DNA of 64,000 bases from positions 7,772,509 through 7,836,508 of the forward strand of contig OZ022257.1 in assembly GCA_963978905.1 (NCBI GenBank), written 5' to 3'. Positions 60,684 through 64,000 of this stretch are shown in pieces. The first letter of the stretch is position 1. Every line of letters starts with the position of its first letter. Made by a program: the position numbers and the translations under genes. The notes beneath the pieces were generated by a model, which searched no databases, was not told where the DNA came from, and worked only from the letters and a program-made list of their open reading frames with translations. Source of the stretch: Trichostrongylus colubriformis (Eukaryota > Nematoda > Chromadorea > Rhabditida > Trichostrongylidae).

Positions 60684-63600
60684 ATGCTGGCAACTGGAAG
60701 CATTGGACCAGTGTTCTCTAATGACTTCCGTGAATTGAGGTCAAACCTTGCGAATTCCACAGATAGCAGAATCCAAGCGCAGGTAAGTCCAGTTATTTTT
60801 TCACCTTTTTTTTAACGTTCCGGGAGTTTCTTTTGAGCGCTAATGTTGAAATGGGCGAGCTGTTGCAACACCCATGTGCTCAAAAGATAAACTGAACCTC
60901 GGGCAGACTTGACGTTGAGCTAGCTACGCGCTCAAATCGTTGTTTAAGTTGCGCAAGTTCCTCAGTCACAATGCATTAAATAATGTATCCATTGAATCAA
61001 TCGGTCCCCACCAACTTCCACTGTTCATTCTACGTCATAGACCGTCAGCCATTAGGACGATGTCATACTTCTCGAATTTGCGACTTCGCGCTATAGCGTC
61101 TGAAAACACAGCACTGCGGAATCTCAACGCCACAGCATCGCTTGCGAAAGTGCGACACTTCAAAACCGCGGGTTCGCAGGTCGGCCTTAGGCTCGTCATT
61201 CTGCGATCGCACGGCTATCATTTTGCAAAAATTGGTCATTTTAGTAATATATTGTTTCGAAGCCTTTGATTATCTTGATGTGTAAACACTACGAGACTTC
61301 AAAAGACTATTCAGAAAACTCAAAAGGCTGCAAAGGAATTTTTAGGAGTATCATATTATTCCTTTCATTTTCAAAATGCTGTTAGATAATTGTTACTGTT
61401 CTCTTGTAGGATTTATTTGTCTACCGTCCACCTCTTCATCCTTCGCAAATTCGAGGATGTGCTATTTTCGACACTTGTTCTATTGTGAATTATCCTGATG
61501 TGATGGAACTAAGCGTGGCGAGTATGTGTTTCTGTAATCGAATCCTAGTGGAAACTGTAAATGTCATTTTATTAGAACCATGTCACTTCTGCAGGTGTTC
61601 TTAGAGCTCGGGGCTACGCACCTGTCACAGTGTGCAACTTTTATGCGTAGAAAGCGTGTTTGGTCGGAAGAATTTCGAGAAAAAATCTTTTTCAGATCAT
61701 GTCCTCATCGTAGTTCCATTCGTGGTATTGAAAGAGTTGGATCAGTTAAATAAGTATAATACCAATGCTAATTTACGTGCGGTGAGCTCTTTTTCCACAA
61801 CAGTATTCTTCAGGTGGTTCCGTAAAATTCCTGTTGAGTGCGTTTCATTTAGAGATCTCGAGATGCAATGCGTCGCCTTCGTCAAGTGAATGCAAGCAGA
61901 TATGTTTATTTGGAGGACTCCTCTAGTGTAATTGCCTTGAACTGTTGTAATGCAAAATCCATTCTTTGTTATAGTCGTTGTGACATAGCGAGATTTCAAG
62001 GCCGAAGTCATATTCAGCAAATCTGCATTTTTTAATCTTCTTACTTGGTGGTCCTACTATTGTAGAAGCCCGACGCGTGGAGGGAGGGTCTATCGCCTTC
62101 AAGCGGACTTTCACCTAGGCGTTTTTTTAAGGCTCCTTTTCTACCCTTGCTCTCTACCACTCTTTCGACGTACTCCATGCGTCGCGGCCTTTGCGATCCT
62201 GCCATTTTGCAATTTCTGAAAACCACAGTATCGATAGGACCCTACGCACGCAATCTTCGAACCGCAAGTGGCATGCAAATCAGTCGCTACGGCCCGGTAT
62301 GTAAGGAAATGAAAATCGCCAGGGGTGAAGTAGTACTTCCAATTCCTTACCTCATACCTACTTGATAGTTGTGTGAAACTCTTTGCATAATTAGTGTTTG
62401 CTCAGTTGTACTTCAAATGTTATCAAGTTTAGTCGAAAGCACGAGTGAGCGGATTTGTTGCCAGCAACAACGATGAACGTATATTGAGTTGCGCTTACAG
62501 AATTCAGAACGAATGTAAGACTTGTTTTGTATGCATCATGGTCACATGGTAATAATATGATTAATTTTTTTCTACCCTATCATCCTTGTTCAGTGCCACC
62601 CGACTGCCCTCATAAAATTATTTTTGTGACGGACGACTGTAATCTGCAGTTGAAGGCCGAAGCTCATGCTATGAAATGTATGTCGTCTGAGGTATGTGAA
62701 ACATTCATGTCAACGCGTAATGTGAAGATTTTTGTTTTTGTGCCGTTAAAGCCACTTTTTGGGTAAGCCCTGTATGAATGGGAAACCCATAACCTTTGCT
62801 CAGCATCTCTGTTTTCTTCGGAAGCCATTTTTCTTTCTAGACAGAGAGATGAATTTTGGTGTCCTCTATTGTGGCTATTGTTTTGCGTTATAAGTTTTAG
62901 CGGACTCGCTCAGGAAGTCTCTTCTCCTTAAGCCCTTAGCCATTCTCCTTAAAAACATGAGTATTCCTACCATATAATTTCAGGATTATTGCAAACTTAT
63001 GAATGATTCACGAATCCCGGAAGATCCCGAAGAACCCATGGAAATCGACTCTGAACCTGATCCAGTTCCAATTGCACCTAATACATCAGACGTGCAAGCA
63101 CTCCAGAAGAAGGACCCACCGCAGATGAGCAGGTTGGAAAGTTGTATTGGTAGTGACTGGATAGCGAAATTTTAATCATAATTTTTTCTTTTGCAGGGAA
63201 ACTAAATCAGAAGTACGTCTAGTATCTTGTGCCACTCAGACCTCATTGGAACCTGTCGAGGGGTCGCCTACTGAAACTCCTGTGCTACTGAGGAACAATA
63301 AAAATGGAAATCAATTGGCTTGCTGGCCAGCAGTGAAGGATGAGAATTCGGCCGCGTTCTTTGATAAAGAGGAAAATAATTCCGATGGGTCAAGGAGCGC
63401 TCACTACTACATCGCATCTGCTCGTGACAGCCCCACAGTGAGATTAAGCAGGTCGCAGGAGCGAAGTTGGCCTCAGAGTAGATTAGGATATTACAAAGAG
63501 CAAGTGGTAGGGAGGTACGATGAGAAGTCTATCCATGGAACCAGGAAGCCTTCGCGACTATGCGCCTCGCGTGATTGCTCTCCTCCAAGCGATCCCTACA

Positions 63601-63877
63601 TACATTCATCTCCGATATCGTCTCGTCCATACCACAACTCTTTTGAAAACGTCGGTGATCAAGCCAACCGGTATAATAGCTATGATGATAAGGAAAGCAC
63701 GCTATATTCCCATGACAGCCGTTCCGAAGATGGTCTCTATAAAAACGAATATTATGCTGCGCCTCCTCGAAGAAGTCGCGGAAGGAACCGAAGGCGTTCC
63801 GGAAGGAATGACGGCAGATATGGCACTGCATCTACCCGTGCTCCAATTGCTGCCGATGTCCCAGAAAATGCCACAAG
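60684..63877 (+). CDS. Second Swt1-like PIN-domain protein, partial at the window edge
   Basis: Eight exons (60684-60782, 61410-61521, 61696-61781, 61853-61927, 62433-62514, 62594-62691, 62984-63132, 63197-63877) join in phase to 460 residues and continue beyond the window. The PIN domain (~45-185) keeps the acidic motifs FDTC (D54), KELD (E84, D86), NDERIL (D138, E139) and VTDD (D165, D166). Intron positions and phases in the PIN domain match the 22-29 kb gene: first exon 112 nt and third exon 75 nt in both. There is no WW domain. After the PIN domain comes an acidic stretch (PEDPEEPMEIDSEPDP) and a long disordered Ser/Tyr/Arg-rich tail ending in a basic patch (RRSRGRNRRRSGRN). Likely an RNA-cleaving enzyme, but substrate unknown. 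The ATG lies 18 nt after a GAAATTACAG acceptor. Confidence 0.84.
61055..61186. repeat. Palindromic MITE, family B, in intron 1 of the second PIN gene
   Basis: Exact TTA on both sides (61052-61054, 61187-61189). Arms GGACGATGTCATACTT... / ...GCAGGTCGGCC are imperfect, with GCGACTTCGCG and GCTTGCGAAAGTGCG internal pairs. Confidence 0.65.
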
Positions 63878-64000
63878 GTACAATATTTGTCGAAATTAGT
63901 TTGATACTCACACCATTCTTCTTGTTTGCTTCAAGAGCACTGTGTTTAGCAGTCGCCATCGTTCTCAGGAGTCGCCCTGCGTAGTACAAAAGACGAATTC

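Overview
The window is nuclear DNA of a nematode, most likely a clade V strongylid (hookworm-like) species. Genes are split into many short exons with 45-100 bp introns and TTTCAG/TTTTAG acceptors. Several start codons lie only 2-60 nt downstream of a splice acceptor with no donor in view, as expected for spliced-leader trans-splicing. Intergenic DNA and large introns are packed with short inverted-repeat elements. The species assignment is inference from gene architecture and repeats.

Six protein-coding genes are well supported; I rebuilt exon chains by hand and checked phases. (1) Minus strand, 15.9-10.1 kb: CMTR1, the mRNA cap-1 2'-O-methyltransferase, 21 exons, about 807 aa, catalytic K-D-K residues intact. 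(2) Plus, 18.7-20.6 kb: LZIC (ICAT-homologous domain), 5 exons, 174 aa. (3) Plus, 22.0-29.0 kb: a Swt1-like PIN endoribonuclease with an N-terminal WW domain; its 3' exon chain is only partly resolved. (4) Plus, 33.4-38.5 kb: cytosolic valyl-tRNA synthetase, 28 exons, 1047 aa. (5) Minus, 50.8-44.7 kb: translation elongation factor 1 delta (eEF1B guanine-exchange subunit), 7 exons, 285 aa, with an unusual His-Gly tract. (6) Plus, from 60.7 kb off the right edge: a second Swt1-like PIN protein with the same exon phases as (3). A small basic ORF of unknown function lies head-to-head with LZIC.

Mobile DNA: 39.3-44.4 kb holds a very young Penelope-like element (PLE). One copy has an intact 894-aa reverse transcriptase plus GIY-YIG ORF. 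Behind it are an identical 5'-truncated tandem copy and an inverted terminal piece, and a 15-bp target duplication encloses the whole composite. Its repeated non-coding segment folds as a hammerhead-ribozyme-like motif, present three times. It inserted between the convergent valyl-tRNA synthetase and eEF1 delta genes, whose vertebrate counterparts bind each other. Other elements are a 5'-truncated frameshifted LINE (3.5-4.7 kb), a decayed mariner transposase (53.6-53.8 kb), a mariner-like MITE nested in a long-TIR element (47.8-49.3 kb), hAT-type MITEs with 8-bp target duplications (16.2, 49.9 and 57.4 kb, plus a relative at 51.1 kb), two families of TTA-flanked palindromic MITEs across the window, LTR-like direct repeats (51.9-52.8 kb) and a decayed ~130-bp tandem array (55.0-55.8 kb).

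Functionally the genes lean toward mRNA and translation: cap methylation, RNA surveillance nucleases, tRNA charging and elongation-factor nucleotide exchange. They do not form an obvious operon, since they lie on both strands with kilobases of repeats between them.
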